Under the pieces are notes generated by a model, which saw nothing but the letters and a program-made list of their open reading frames with translations, was not told the DNA's origin and ran no database searches. DNA of 33,892 nt, from contig JAIVHE010000298.1 of the NCBI GenBank assembly GCA_020201255.1, forward strand, positions 1 through 33,892, in the 5' to 3' direction. This document shows, piece after piece, positions 7,696-16,975 of the stretch; the stretch's first letter is position 1, and each line of letters begins with the position of its first letter. Position numbers and translations under genes: made by a program. The stretch comes from Desulfobacteraceae bacterium (GTDB lineage Bacteria; Desulfobacterota; Desulfobacteria; Desulfobacterales; Desulfobacteraceae).

Positions 7696-9556
7696 TCTGG
7701 TGCAACCCCTTTCTTATCCCATCCGCGTCTCTGGTTTCTGCTGCATTTTTCAAGGCTTCCAGCCTGGAGGTCAGATGGCTCACATCCCCGGTATGACTGT
7801 TCAGGACCCTGATTTTTTTGTGATCCGTGGAGATCACCCCCTCCTGGTCGGTCATCAGTTCTTCATACAGTTTTTCCCCGGGCCGCAGCCCGGTATATAC
7901 AATTTTTATGTCCTTATCCGGCTCAAATCCTGAAAACCGGATCAGATCCCGCGCCATTGCATCAATCTTGACGGGCTCTCCCATTTCAAGGATAAAAATT
8001 TCCCCGCCTTTTCCCATGGCACCGGCCTGGAGGATCAGCTGGCAGGCCTCTGGGATCAACATGAAATATCGGATCATGTCCGGATGGGTTACCGTCACCG
8101 GTCCCCCTTCCTGGATCTGTTTTTTAAAAAGAGGAATCACGCTGCCCACACTACCGATGACGTTGCCGAACCGCACCGTCATAAATCGTGTACTTGATCT
8201 GTCACAGGCATTTTTTTTCTGGACCAGCAGCTCTGCAATGCGCTTGCTTGCCCCCATGACATTTGCCGGATTCACCGCTTTATCGGTTGATACAAATACA
8301 AACCTGTCACAGTCTGCATTCTGTGTTGCTTCCACAAGATTTTGTGTGCCGCAGATATTGTTTTCCACAGCCTTCCAGGGATGATTCTCCAGCATGGGAA
8401 CATGCTTGTACGCAGCTGCATGAAATACAATTTCCGGGGCGAACTGACCGAATATTTTGGCCAGTTCGGCTTTGTTCTGGATATCGGCCAGCACCGGAAT
8501 CACGGCAACATCGGGAAAATTTTTCCTCAATTCCAGATCGATTTCATACAAAGGGCTTTCCGCCCTTTCCAGCAGGACAATCCTTTCAGGGGAAAACCGG
8601 CATATCTGCCGGCACAACCCGGTACCGATGGACCCCCCGGCCCCGGTAACCAGTACGCATTTTTTGCCCAGATAACCGCCGATCTCCTTTTTGTCCAGCG
8701 TCACCGGTTCTCTTCCCAGAAGATCTCTGTATTCGACATTTCGTATGGCACTGATACTGATTCTGCCGTCAATCAATTCCCCCATGTCCGGAATGGTTTT
8801 AAAAGAAACATCTGCTTTTTGGCACATATCCACAATATGCCGCATCCTCTCCGAGCCGGCAGACGGAATCGCGATAATCAAATCTTCTATTTCCATACTG
8901 CTGACCACGGATTCCAGGGCATCTATGGTATGCAAAACCGGAACCCCGTGAATTTTTCTGCCGATTTTGGATATATCGTCATCCAGAAACCCCACCACAT
9001 GCGACTGGACAGCCGGATTTTCCCGGAACTGACGGCAGATTTTTTCCCCGCAGTCCCCGGCCCCGATGATCAGCATCCGCCGGCCTTTTCGCCTGCTTTT
9101 TCCAAACATGGACACAAGTTTGTCCGCCAGATCCCGCACCCCGACGGTTTCGGTAAAATTTTCAAAACACAGCCGGGTAAACACCCGAAGCCCGATGATC
9201 AGCATGACGGTCAAACACCAGTCAATGATAAACACAGATCTGGACAGCATTTCAAATCTGTTTTTATACAAAAGGAACACGATCAGAATCAATGTGGCAA
9301 CCGTTGATGCCTTGATGATATTCATCAGGTCATTGATGCTGGTATAGCGCCACATGCCTTTGTACAGATCAAAAAAATAAAAACAGATCAGTTTAATCAC
9401 CAATACAAGGACAACCAGATCCCAAAATTTTTCCAGGGCCCACACAGGTACATCAAATTCAAACCGGATCAGATGTGCCAGATAAAATGACCCCCACAAC
9501 ACAAGGGCGTCCAGCAGTATTATCAACAACATATTTCGGGTGATTTTAATTTTCAC
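7664..9556 (-). CDS. WbpM/PglF-like membrane UDP-sugar 4,6-dehydratase
   Basis: 630 residues from the GTG at 9556, which has AAAAGG about 10 bases upstream; an upstream TTG at 9598 would add 14 residues. There are four N-terminal membrane helices (to about residue 120), a first Rossmann motif MLIIGAGDCGEK (about 175), then the SDR domain with VLVTGAGGSIG (about 303) and STDKAVNPANVMGASKR. A Met (about 434) replaces the catalytic Tyr of the YxxxK motif, as is usual for the retaining large dehydratases WbpM and PglF. It converts UDP-GlcNAc to the 4-keto-6-deoxy sugar. It overlaps the WecA-like gene by 11 bases and can feed both the reductase branch and the aminotransferase branch encoded around it. 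Confidence 0.88.
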   Translation of the reverse strand: MKIKITRNMLLIILLDALVLWGSFYLAHLIRFEFDVPVWALEKFWDLVVLVLVIKLICFYFFDLYKGMWRYTSINDLMNIIKASTVATLILIVFLLYKNRFEMLSRSVFIIDWCLTVMLIIGLRVFTRLCFENFTETVGVRDLADKLVSMFGKSRRKGRRMLIIGAGDCGEKICRQFRENPAVQSHVVGFLDDDISKIGRKIHGVPVLHTIDALESVVSSMEIEDLIIAIPSAGSERMRHIVDMCQKADVSFKTIPDMGELIDGRISISAIRNVEYRDLLGREPVTLDKKEIGGYLGKKCVLVTGAGGSIGTGLCRQICRFSPERIVLLERAESPLYEIDLELRKNFPDVAVIPVLADIQNKAELAKIFGQFAPEIVFHAAAYKHVPMLENHPWKAVENNICGTQNLVEATQNADCDRFVFVSTDKAVNPANVMGASKRIAELLVQKKNACDRSSTRFMTVRFGNVIGSVGSVIPLFKKQIQEGGPVTVTHPDMIRYFMLIPEACQLILQAGAMGKGGEIFILEMGEPVKIDAMARDLIRFSGFEPDKDIKIVYTGLRPGEKLYEELMTDQEGVISTDHKKIRVLNSHTGDVSHLTSRLEALKNAAETRDADGIRKGLHQIVPEYNETAG

Positions 9557-10520
9557 TCCACGAGTACCTTTTCCGGATGATAATGGAAAAAACAGCAAAC
9601 ATCAGCCCATAAAACACATACATGCCAAACAGGTGAAACACGCCTTCCGGTTGCGCAAATATGGCGGAAAATCCAATGATCAGCTGCATCATGCCATATC
9701 CCAGTGACACTTTCCAGTGCCCGATGCCTGCCTCATTGACCAGGACCTGATAGATGTGCTTGCGATGGGGCTCTATCAATGAATCTTTGTTTTTTATCCT
9801 GACAACCATGGTGAAAAGCTCATCAAAATAAAACGGCGCCAGAAACCCGGCCATAACCATAAAATCCGCCAGATCCCGTGATAAAAAGACAATGAGGCTC
9901 GCAAACACAAATCCCAAAAGAATGCTGCCCACATCTCCTAAAAACACTTTTGCCCTGGGAATATTAAAACACAGAAACCCCAGACAGGAAAATGCCATTC
10001 CAAGCCCCAAAGAAACATACGCCTGATCCATGCCCGAAAGCTGTGCATGAAAACTCACCAGCAAAAACGCCACAAATCCGGCTATGCCGGCTATGCCGTC
10101 TATGCCGTCCATGAAATTGTAAAAATTGGCCGTTCCCACAATGAAAACCAACACCGGCAGCCAAACAACATAATCAACCGCAACCGCCTGTTTTGCATTC
10201 AAAAAAAACACCAGAAAAATCAGGCCGCACCCAAAATGAATCAGCAGACGTTGTGATACAGGCAAAATATATTTATCCGCTCCCCAGAAACTGGCCAAAG
10301 ATATCACCAGGGCCGGAATCCATATAAACACGGGAATTTTCAGTATCAGACTGGAAAAAACCAGGGCGGCCAGGATACCGAAACCTCCCCCTTTGGGAAT
10401 GTTGTTTTGATGTGAGCTTCTTTTGCTGGGCCTGTCAATGGCACCGATCGCGGCACCATATTTCATGATAATCCATGATCCCGTCACCCCTGACAAAAAG
10501 CTTAGCAGAACAATGAACAT
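9546..10520 (-). CDS. WecA/WbpL-like polyprenyl-phosphate HexNAc-1-phosphate transferase
   Basis: 324 residues with about 9-10 membrane helices, belonging to the MraY/WecA family (PF00953). Family motifs are DRPSKRSSHQNNIPKGGG near the N-terminus, NFYNFMDGIDGIAG with the Mg-binding acidic residues, KVFLGDVGS, and the cytoplasmic His-containing loop EPHRKHIYQ. It attaches a HexNAc-phosphate to undecaprenyl phosphate and so starts lipid-linked glycan synthesis. It sits between a keto-reductase gene and a WbpM-like dehydratase, the WbpV-WbpL-WbpM arrangement known for QuiNAc/FucNAc-primed O-antigens; specificity is inferred from that arrangement. It starts 3 bases after the upstream gene ends. 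Confidence 0.88.
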   Translation of the reverse strand: MFIVLLSFLSGVTGSWIIMKYGAAIGAIDRPSKRSSHQNNIPKGGGFGILAALVFSSLILKIPVFIWIPALVISLASFWGADKYILPVSQRLLIHFGCGLIFLVFFLNAKQAVAVDYVVWLPVLVFIVGTANFYNFMDGIDGIAGIAGFVAFLLVSFHAQLSGMDQAYVSLGLGMAFSCLGFLCFNIPRAKVFLGDVGSILLGFVFASLIVFLSRDLADFMVMAGFLAPFYFDELFTMVVRIKNKDSLIEPHRKHIYQVLVNEAGIGHWKVSLGYGMMQLIIGFSAIFAQPEGVFHLFGMYVFYGLMFAVFSIIIRKRYSWSEN

Positions 10521-10523
10521 GTT

Positions 10524-11519
10524 TTATACCTGAACCTTTGCTTTTCTTTTGTGCCTGCGGGTTGACAGATACCATTGAACTGTTGTCATAATACCATGAT
10601 CCACCGTCACCCGTGGTTTCCATCCCAGCAGCATCTGGATTTTGGAAGCATCCACCTGGAGGTTTCCCCAGAGCCGGTCATACATATGGTCCAACCCTGC
10701 AAGGGAAAGGCAGATTTTCATGTATTTTTCAGGCACGGCAACCAATCTGGGCTTCCTGCCCATGGCAGCAGCGATTTTTTGCATCAACTGCGTGGTGGAC
10801 AAATCCTGATGGTCACTGACCACAAAGGTCTGGTTGGCTGCTTTTTCATGACAGAGGCACAAGCACACGGCATCCACCAGATTTTCCAGACAAACAAAGC
10901 TTCTTTTGTTGGAAACCGCCCCAAAAGGCAGCGGCACCCCCGAATACATAAGATCCAGTAACTTCAAAAAGTTGGCTTTCACATGGGATCCGTAAACCAG
11001 AGGAGGGCGCAGGATAACCACTTCCATGCCGGTATCTGCTCCGATTTTTTCAAGGGACTTTTCCGCTTCATACTTGGCAGCTGCATAGGCATTTTGCGGA
11101 TTTGCCCGGTCTGTTTCACAAAACGGCCCTGCAGAGCTTGTTTTACCGTTTACCATGATGGAACTCATAAAGACGAAACGCTTCACGCCATGTTGGGCCG
11201 CCTGGGCAGCCAGGTTGCGGGTCCCTTCATGGTTCACGGAAAAAAAACGCCGGTGCAGGTCAGGATCATCTCCATTGACTGTATGGGCCAACCCCGCCAG
11301 ATGCACCACCTGGTCAATGCCCTTCAAACATGCAGACCAAGGAGTATTCCCATCCACATCATCCACAAAATACCGGTTCCCGGTTCCAAATTCCGACAAC
11401 TGCCTTTCCTTTTTATGCCATTTTCTGAAAACACAGGTCAGATTGTATTTTTGAACGATAAGTTCCCGGTACAGGGATTTGCCCACGAATCCGGTGGCAC
11501 CGGTGAGCAGAATATTCAT
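10524..11519 (-). CDS. NAD-dependent epimerase/dehydratase, WbpV-like UDP-4-keto sugar reductase
   Basis: 331 residues, an extended SDR. The NAD(P)-binding GATGFVG lies at residues 7-13, the catalytic Ser in FMSSIMV (about 119-120), and the Tyr-Lys pair in NAYAAAK (Y145, K149), followed by VVILRPPLVYG. With the WecA/WbpL-like and WbpM-like genes directly downstream, the best guess is reduction or epimerisation of UDP-4-keto-6-deoxy-GlcNAc to a QuiNAc- or FucNAc-type sugar, as WbpV does; a UDP-glucose/GlcNAc 4-epimerase is the alternative. It is the first gene of the minus-strand operon, so its promoter should lie in the gap shared with gspG. Confidence 0.8.
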   Translation of the reverse strand: MNILLTGATGFVGKSLYRELIVQKYNLTCVFRKWHKKERQLSEFGTGNRYFVDDVDGNTPWSACLKGIDQVVHLAGLAHTVNGDDPDLHRRFFSVNHEGTRNLAAQAAQHGVKRFVFMSSIMVNGKTSSAGPFCETDRANPQNAYAAAKYEAEKSLEKIGADTGMEVVILRPPLVYGSHVKANFLKLLDLMYSGVPLPFGAVSNKRSFVCLENLVDAVCLCLCHEKAANQTFVVSDHQDLSTTQLMQKIAAAMGRKPRLVAVPEKYMKICLSLAGLDHMYDRLWGNLQVDASKIQMLLGWKPRVTVDHGIMTTVQWYLSTRRHKRKAKVQV

Positions 11520-11858
11520 TTGCAGACGACCCCCTGACTTTGCCTCAACTGGTTTTGATCAGATACGCCCGATTCCGTGGGGCCGACACCGGATATACCA
11601 CATGATGTTGATCTGGAGTCTTTTTTTTTGGTAAAAGTCTTTAACAATCGCGCATTCCTGCTATTTTATTAATGTTGGATATGTTTAATAAACTTCACTG
11701 CCAAAGTCAATGTACATCTGCTGTCCCTGCAGGACAATCGCCTTTGTTCCTGCTCAAAAAATATAGCGTAATGAAACCGTTTATGGTATATGTCTATAAA
11801 TAAATAACATACAAAGGATACAATGTTTACCAGGGCGCTGTTTGAAGGACAACAAACA
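11520..11858. promoter_or_regulatory. Divergent intergenic region between glycan operon and T2SS operon
   Basis: About 340 bases with no coding signal, AT-rich at the gspG side. A TATAAATAAATAA stretch at about 11794-11806 is a reasonable -10 region for the T2SS operon, but I see no matching -35. On the minus strand a TTGACT at about 11704-11709 could be a -35 for the glycan operon, without a good -10. Promoters for both operons must be here or inside the flanking genes; exact positions are not supported. Confidence 0.35.
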
Positions 11859-12293
11859 ATGACAATGAACAACAAGGGATTTTCTTTTATAGAACTTATG
11901 GTGGTCGTAATCATTTTGGGCATTCTGGCCGGGATGATTGTACCCCGCTATATGGGAAGAACAGATGATGCAAAAGTGATCAAGGCAAAAGTGGATATTG
12001 CCGCCATTGAAACCAGTTTGAAAATGTATCACCTGGACAATGGTTTTTATCCCACCACGGAACAGGGACTGACGGCTCTCATTGAAAAGCCCACCACGGA
12101 TCCGGTTCCACCCGACTGGAATGACAAAGGGTACCTGGACAAACGCAGGGTTCCCAAAGACCCCTGGGGAAGGGAATACCTGTATCTTAGCCCGGGGGTC
12201 AACGGGGACTATGACATATTGTCCTATGGTGCGGACGGGGTTCCGGAAGGGGATGGTAAAAACCAGGATATCAAAAGCTGGGAACTTGAGTGA
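11859..12293 (+). CDS. gspG: Type II secretion major pseudopilin GspG
   Basis: From the ATG at 11859 (GAAGGA nine bases upstream) the protein has 144 residues. The prepilin peptidase site is [22 protein letters not shown], with Glu at +5 and a hydrophobic assembly helix. The C-terminal [13 protein letters not shown]...[11 protein letters not shown] is the GspG signature with its calcium-binding loop. It polymerises into the periplasmic pseudopilus that pushes substrates through GspD. An upstream in-frame ATG at 11823, itself preceded by AAAGGA, would give a longer leader. It is the first gene of the T2SS operon; the next gene overlaps its stop (GTGA). Confidence 0.93.
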   Translation: MTMNNKGFSFIELMVVVIILGILAGMIVPRYMGRTDDAKVIKAKVDIAAIETSLKMYHLDNGFYPTTEQGLTALIEKPTTDPVPPDWNDKGYLDKRRVPKDPWGREYLYLSPGVNGDYDILSYGADGVPEGDGKNQDIKSWELE

Positions 12294-12808
12294 TCCTGAA
12301 AAAACCATACGGGTTTACCTTGGTGGAGATCATCGTCGTGATCACCATTATGGCAACCCTCATGGCATTTTCCATCCCTGTATTCCAAGGCACCGGCGTT
12401 TTTACAACCAGAATGCAGGGGGTAAAGGACCTGGCCGGGTTGATCACGTCCCTCAAATACAGGGCCATGCGGGAAAACCATGACATTTTTTTACACATTG
12501 ATCCGGCAGGTGATCATATCTGGATGACCGATACATCCATGGATGGCCCTGCACTGGAAACCGCCAAAGCCAGCGCTTTTGAACTTACCCAAAATCTGCG
12601 CATCTCCGAAATTGAGTTTGCGCGAACACCATCGCATGATCGGGAAAACACGCCGACCCGATCCATCCGGTTCAGCAGGCAGGGGTATTCGGATCTGGTC
12701 ATCCTGCACCTGGACGGGGCAGATACCCCTGTTTCCCTGAAAATAGAACCGTTTCTCATGGACGTTGAAACGGTTTTTGACCGTATATCATTTGATGACT
12801 GCACCTAA
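12290..12808 (+). CDS. gspH: Minor pseudopilin GspH-like
   Basis: 172 residues from a GTG that overlaps the gspG stop. The short leader ends in Gly and the mature protein begins [19 protein letters not shown], a prepilin helix with Glu+5. The rest ([26 protein letters not shown], then [13 protein letters not shown]) fits the beta-rich globular domain of GspH/FimT pseudopilins (PF12019). It would be a minor component of the pseudopilus. The call rests on the prepilin motif, length and place between gspG and gspI. Confidence 0.85.
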   Translation: MILKKPYGFTLVEIIVVITIMATLMAFSIPVFQGTGVFTTRMQGVKDLAGLITSLKYRAMRENHDIFLHIDPAGDHIWMTDTSMDGPALETAKASAFELTQNLRISEIEFARTPSHDRENTPTRSIRFSRQGYSDLVILHLDGADTPVSLKIEPFLMDVETVFDRISFDDCT

Positions 12809-13214
12809 ATTTTGCATAAAACAGGACCATGGATTCACCCTTCTTGAGGTCATGGTGGCCATGGTAGTGCTGGCTTTGGTGCTGGTTACCCTGCTGCAGC
12901 TGCATTCCGGCACCATACAACTGGCAGGAGCCGGCAAATTCAAAGGCATGATCCCGTTACTGGCAGGCCGGCAACTGGCCGCCCTGACCGCTGATCCGGA
13001 TGCGCCATACAGCCTGTCAGGCGATTTCGGTCAGGGATATGAAGGCCTTGAATGGACTGCCTCCATTGAAGATGCCGTGTTTGAAGAACCAGCCGCCTTG
13101 TCGGAACCGCAGGCAGGCCGGTTGAAAAAAATCCGGATTGACATATCCTCTCCCAAAACCGGCAGGTCCCATACCATTACCACATGGCGGTACCTGGTTG
13201 AAACCGATGACTAA
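12795..13214 (+). CDS. gspI: Minor pseudopilin GspI
   Basis: 139 residues from the ATG at 12795, which overlaps gspH by 14 bases; a TTG at 12765 would be earlier but gives an over-long leader. The prepilin site is KQDHG|FTLLEVMVAMVVLALVLV with Glu+5. The globular part has the short GspI/GspV-type layout (LAGRQLAALTADP, then GLEWTASIEDA and LKKIRIDI). GspI nucleates the pseudopilus tip with GspJ and GspK. Typical length for the family. Confidence 0.87.
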   Translation: MTAPKFCIKQDHGFTLLEVMVAMVVLALVLVTLLQLHSGTIQLAGAGKFKGMIPLLAGRQLAALTADPDAPYSLSGDFGQGYEGLEWTASIEDAVFEEPAALSEPQAGRLKKIRIDISSPKTGRSHTITTWRYLVETDD

Positions 13215-13881
13215 TCCAAAAAAAAACGGATTCACCCTGCTGGAAATCCTGGTGGCCATGACAATTTTGGCCATCACCCTGGCTGCTTTGTACGCTGTTT
13301 TCAGAACCTTTGTAACCTCAGCCGAGCTGGTGAAACATGACATACAAAGGCAGGAACGCTTCCGGCTGGGCATGCAGGTCATGGCTGCAGATCTGGAACA
13401 GGTTCTCCTGTCCCGGCCCCCCCGATACCACCCGCCTGGTTTTAATGAAGATCCGGACATGTTCCGGTTTGTGGCCACAAAAACCGGCATTGGCGGGAAT
13501 TTTTTCTCCCAATTGCAGTTTACCAGCCTCAATCACCTGGATTCAGGGCCAACCGCAATTCATGGGACGGGCAGGATTCTGTATTATGTGCACCGCCACG
13601 GCAACCGTTTTGACCTGCACCGGTCAGACAGATCATATCTTTCGGAAGATAATCCAGATCCCTGCAGGGACCCGGTTCTGATCAAAGACATCCACGCCTT
13701 TTCTCTCACCTTCACAGACAGCCGGGGAACGGAACACACAATCTGGGATTCAGACGCAGATGCCTTTGCATTCACCCTCCCCACCCGGGTCATCATCGAC
13801 ATACAAACGGCACAGGAAGAATCCCTGCACCGGATCAAAACAGCCGTTTTTCTGCCAATATCCAGAAAGGTGGAAAAATGA
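13207..13881 (+). CDS. gspJ: Minor pseudopilin GspJ
   Basis: 224 residues from the ATG at 13207, overlapping gspI by 8 bases. The prepilin site is PKKNG|FTLLEILVAMTILAITLAAL with Glu+5. The larger globular domain contains RFRLGMQVMAADLEQ, the conserved stretch after the GspJ helix, and ends in a beta-rich segment (RVIIDIQTAQ). It forms the tip complex with GspI and GspK. Its stop overlaps the gspK start (ATGA), so expression is coupled. Confidence 0.9.
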   Translation: MTNPKKNGFTLLEILVAMTILAITLAALYAVFRTFVTSAELVKHDIQRQERFRLGMQVMAADLEQVLLSRPPRYHPPGFNEDPDMFRFVATKTGIGGNFFSQLQFTSLNHLDSGPTAIHGTGRILYYVHRHGNRFDLHRSDRSYLSEDNPDPCRDPVLIKDIHAFSLTFTDSRGTEHTIWDSDADAFAFTLPTRVIIDIQTAQEESLHRIKTAVFLPISRKVEK

Positions 13882-14996
13882 AGGGCAGCCAGAACGGTAT
13901 GGCACTTTTTGTGGTTCTGGGGGTGATCTCCGTGCTGCTGGCCACAGGACTGCACCTTGCCAGACTCACCAATGAATCTGTCATCACGGCGGGTCATCAG
14001 GCCGACCGGTTTGCGGCCCGGCAAATGGCATTATCCGCCATCCACCTGGCCATGGCGGTGCTGGCTGATGATGCGGAAAAGACTGATATCGATTCCATCC
14101 AGGAGGACTGGGCCGATCCTGAGCTGCTTTCCCGGATGACGGAACAGCTCGGCTATACCAGAGGCCGGATATCCCTTGAAATCAGTGATGAACTGGGAAA
14201 AATACAGGCAAATGCGCTGCTCCGGCGGTTTCCCGGCAATACAGTGAACCAGGACCAGGTACGGTTGTGGGAAAATTTTCTGGACCTTCATATCTCTGAT
14301 GACAGATCCCGGGACATCCAGGATCCGGCCGCCATTATCAATTGTCTCAAAGACTGGCTGGATTCAGGAGACGATGGTGCCGTGTCCGGACTTTCCGGTG
14401 CTGAATCCGCATATTATGAAGGGCTTTCACCCCCATATGTCTGTGCCGACGGGGTATTCAACCATGTTTTGGAACTGTTGAACGTAAAAGGCTTCGACCC
14501 TGATTTTCTTTCCGCCCTGCAGGAGAACACAGAACGTGACAGCTCAGAAGAAACCTTGCCGAAACCGCCGGCGGCACTGGGGGACATTTTTACTGTTTAC
14601 GGGATTTCAGACCTGCCCGGTGAGGGAAAAACCTACCACTACCCCGGCCGGATCAACATCAACACCGCCGGTATCGATGTACTCAAGGCCCTTCTCCCCC
14701 GGGGAATGGACGGGTTTGCCCAGGATCTGCTTGACTATCGTGCCCAAAAATCAGAAGATGGTGAAATGTTTGTAAACCCGCTTGACAAAGGGTGGTATAA
14801 TCGGGTTATAGATTTGTCTGCAACGGAAAAAGAAAGTTTTGACCGCATGATCCGATATGACAGTAATATTTTCAAGGCAATATCCACCGGCCGGCTGAAC
14901 CAGGCGGAAGTCACTATATCCGCTTATATCAAACGGCAGCAACAGGAAAAGACCAACCAGTGGATCTGCCGAATCATCCAGATGGAAAGGAACTGA
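13878..14996 (+). CDS. gspK: Minor pseudopilin GspK
   Basis: 372 residues, the large pseudopilin. The N-terminus is MKGSQNG|MALFVVLGVISVLLATG: the prepilin peptidase Gly is present, but Glu+5 is missing (Val there), as is normal for GspK at the pilus tip. Downstream are ISLEISDELGKIQANAL, the inserted alpha-helical domain, and PGRININTAGIDVLKALLP, the helix-hairpin-helix-like segment of PF03934. It caps the pseudopilus and may contact GspD. It is followed after 3 bases by gspL. Confidence 0.9.
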   Translation: MKGSQNGMALFVVLGVISVLLATGLHLARLTNESVITAGHQADRFAARQMALSAIHLAMAVLADDAEKTDIDSIQEDWADPELLSRMTEQLGYTRGRISLEISDELGKIQANALLRRFPGNTVNQDQVRLWENFLDLHISDDRSRDIQDPAAIINCLKDWLDSGDDGAVSGLSGAESAYYEGLSPPYVCADGVFNHVLELLNVKGFDPDFLSALQENTERDSSEETLPKPPAALGDIFTVYGISDLPGEGKTYHYPGRININTAGIDVLKALLPRGMDGFAQDLLDYRAQKSEDGEMFVNPLDKGWYNRVIDLSATEKESFDRMIRYDSNIFKAISTGRLNQAEVTISAYIKRQQQEKTNQWICRIIQMERN

Positions 14997-14999
14997 GCT

Positions 15000-16430
15000 G
15001 TGGCCGGCCGGTATCTGCTGCTGAACATCACTGCCCATGGTATTGATGCCACAACAGTTGAACGCACATTTTCAAAAACCAGGCAAAAAGAGTATGCCTT
15101 TGCGCCTCTGGATGCGTTGCAGGATCCTTTGGAAGATGCATCCCGATACCAGCAAGCCCTTACCGTCATTGCCACCCAAATCGACCTGACCGCCAGCGCT
15201 GAAGCGGTGGTGTTCATCTCTTCACAGGATGTGTGTTTCCGCAATCTGAGCCTGCCCTTTACCAGCCCCGGTAAAATTTTTCAGGTACTGCCCTTTGAAC
15301 TGGCCCCATACCTGCCCGGGAACGACTATGTGTCGGCTTTTGTGAGCCAGGATGTGTGCTTTGTCCAGAACCAGCAGCTGATTTTAACAGCCTCTGTAGC
15401 TGCATCCATGGTCTCGGATATTACCGCATGCCTGGAGGCATATAAAATCAGACCCGGGCTCATCACCCCCAGGGGATATGCCCTGGCCGTATCGTATATG
15501 GAAACCCGCAAAAAAACCCCGGATCACATCTTTATCCACCTGGGACCCAATGACATCACCTTTGTCCTCATTGCCGGATCAAAACCGGTTATGGTCAGGG
15601 CATTGGCAGCATCGGACAGAATGGATGACCTGGTTGCAGAAACCGTGTTTCACATGGTCACGGGATTCAGACAAAAATCCGGTCTTGATACCCGGTTCGA
15701 CCTCTGCCTTGCACCGGAACAAGGTTCTGCGGATACAACAGAGATGACACGAAAATTGACGCAGATGATGTCGCAGCATGCATTTTTTCGTACCGACACC
15801 ATTACTGCCATGGCCCCGGACACCGGTGCCATATCTGACATATTGTTTCAAACACCCCGACTGGTATTGAATTTTTCTCAAAAACCCTATGGCCCCGGGG
15901 CGTTTTTCCATAAATTCCGATCAGAAATCCTGGCAACCGGTGTGATGGGCGCAATAATTTTCGCCCTGCTTGTTTTCAGTCTGTACCAGAATATTGTTGG
16001 CCTGGAAAAGCAGATTGCGGCCATACGAGATACCAGCGCCGGCCTGTATCAAAAAACCTTTCCACAGAATGAGATTCTGCCCGGGCATTCCCCGCTGCTG
16101 CTCATGCAGGCCCGGGTAAAACAGGCATTGCAGCAAAAAGGCGGAACCAACCGGTCCCGGGACATGAACCAGACACCGGATATTGCGGCCATAGATGTAT
16201 TGTATGAATTGTCCTCCCGTATTCCATCCGATATGAACGCCCAATTGTCCCGGCTTTTGTTCAACCATGGCCAGGTAACCATCTCGGGCAATACCGACAG
16301 TTTCAATACCGTGGACAGATTAAAAAATGTATTGGAAACATCTGACATATTCAAGACCGTGACCATCAATACGGCTGATGCCGGAAAAACAGATGACAAG
16401 ATTTTCTTTCAATTTAACATAAGCTTGTGA
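15000..16430 (+). CDS. gspL: Type II secretion inner-membrane platform protein GspL
   Basis: 476 residues from a GTG. The N-terminal 300 residues are a cytoplasmic actin/PilM-like fold (VVFISSQDVCFRNLSLPFTSPGKIFQVLPFELAPYL is the recognisable GspL region). One membrane helix, MGAIIFALLVFSLYQNI, lies at about 314-330, then a periplasmic PilN-like ferredoxin domain (VLYELSSRIPSDMNAQLSRL to the end). It links the GspE ATPase to the membrane platform and to GspM. The position between gspK and gspM supports the call, since GspL is poorly conserved in sequence. Confidence 0.87.
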   Translation: MAGRYLLLNITAHGIDATTVERTFSKTRQKEYAFAPLDALQDPLEDASRYQQALTVIATQIDLTASAEAVVFISSQDVCFRNLSLPFTSPGKIFQVLPFELAPYLPGNDYVSAFVSQDVCFVQNQQLILTASVAASMVSDITACLEAYKIRPGLITPRGYALAVSYMETRKKTPDHIFIHLGPNDITFVLIAGSKPVMVRALAASDRMDDLVAETVFHMVTGFRQKSGLDTRFDLCLAPEQGSADTTEMTRKLTQMMSQHAFFRTDTITAMAPDTGAISDILFQTPRLVLNFSQKPYGPGAFFHKFRSEILATGVMGAIIFALLVFSLYQNIVGLEKQIAAIRDTSAGLYQKTFPQNEILPGHSPLLLMQARVKQALQQKGGTNRSRDMNQTPDIAAIDVLYELSSRIPSDMNAQLSRLLFNHGQVTISGNTDSFNTVDRLKNVLETSDIFKTVTINTADAGKTDDKIFFQFNISL

Positions 16431-16437
16431 CTTGCCC

Positions 16438-16974
16438 ATGAAGCATTTGTCAACCAGAGAAAAAAACACCATTGTCCTGGGGAGTTTACTTACCCTTGTG
16501 TTTTTGGCTGTGCAGTTCATATATCTTCCGCTGGTGGATAAAAAAAAGGACCTGGAGCGGATTTCCAGGGTGGAACAGGAGACGGTCAGACAAATGGTCC
16601 AGCTGCATGAACAATACCGGGATCTCACCGGAGAACCGGATATGGAACAAACAATTTTGGCAGCCAGACCCCGTGATTTTACCCTTTTTTCCTTTCTTGA
16701 CAGCGAAGCGGAAAAAAGCGGGGTCAAAAAAAATATCGATTATATGCGACCCTTTTCCCAGGATATGGATGATGGAACCTTTCTTATTTCAAAAGTACGG
16801 CTCAAGCTGAAAAACTTGTATTTAAACGATTTTATTGATTTTATCAAAGGGGTGGAAACATCTGATTACGGCGTATCTGTCATTTCCCTTTCCCTGTCCA
16901 GAACCGGAGACCAGGCAACCATGCTGGAGGCTGTCCTGGAAGCCCGGACCCTGGTGCAAAAGGAACCGCTGTAG
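16438..16974 (+). CDS. gspM: Type II secretion protein GspM-like
   Basis: 178 residues from the ATG at 16438 (a TTG at 16432 gives two more). A short cytoplasmic N-terminus, a single membrane helix (NTIVLGSLLTLVFLAVQFIYLPLV), a coiled-coil-prone stretch (DKKKDLERISRVEQETVRQM) and a small periplasmic domain (SKVRLKLKNLYLNDFIDFIKGVE) match the GspM/PilO layout. It should pair with GspL in the inner-membrane platform. Sequence conservation in this family is low, so the call leans on topology and gene order. Confidence 0.82.
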   Translation: MKHLSTREKNTIVLGSLLTLVFLAVQFIYLPLVDKKKDLERISRVEQETVRQMVQLHEQYRDLTGEPDMEQTILAARPRDFTLFSFLDSEAEKSGVKKNIDYMRPFSQDMDDGTFLISKVRLKLKNLYLNDFIDFIKGVETSDYGVSVISLSLSRTGDQATMLEAVLEARTLVQKEPL

Positions 16975-16975
16975 C

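Noticed and set aside
6970-7812. 280-residue plus-strand open frame
   Set aside because: Antisense of the priming transferase and its neighbours; rich in His, Gln and Pro without domain features.
8342-9307. 321-residue plus-strand open frame
   Set aside because: Antisense of the WbpM-like dehydratase; no recognisable motif and shadow-type composition.
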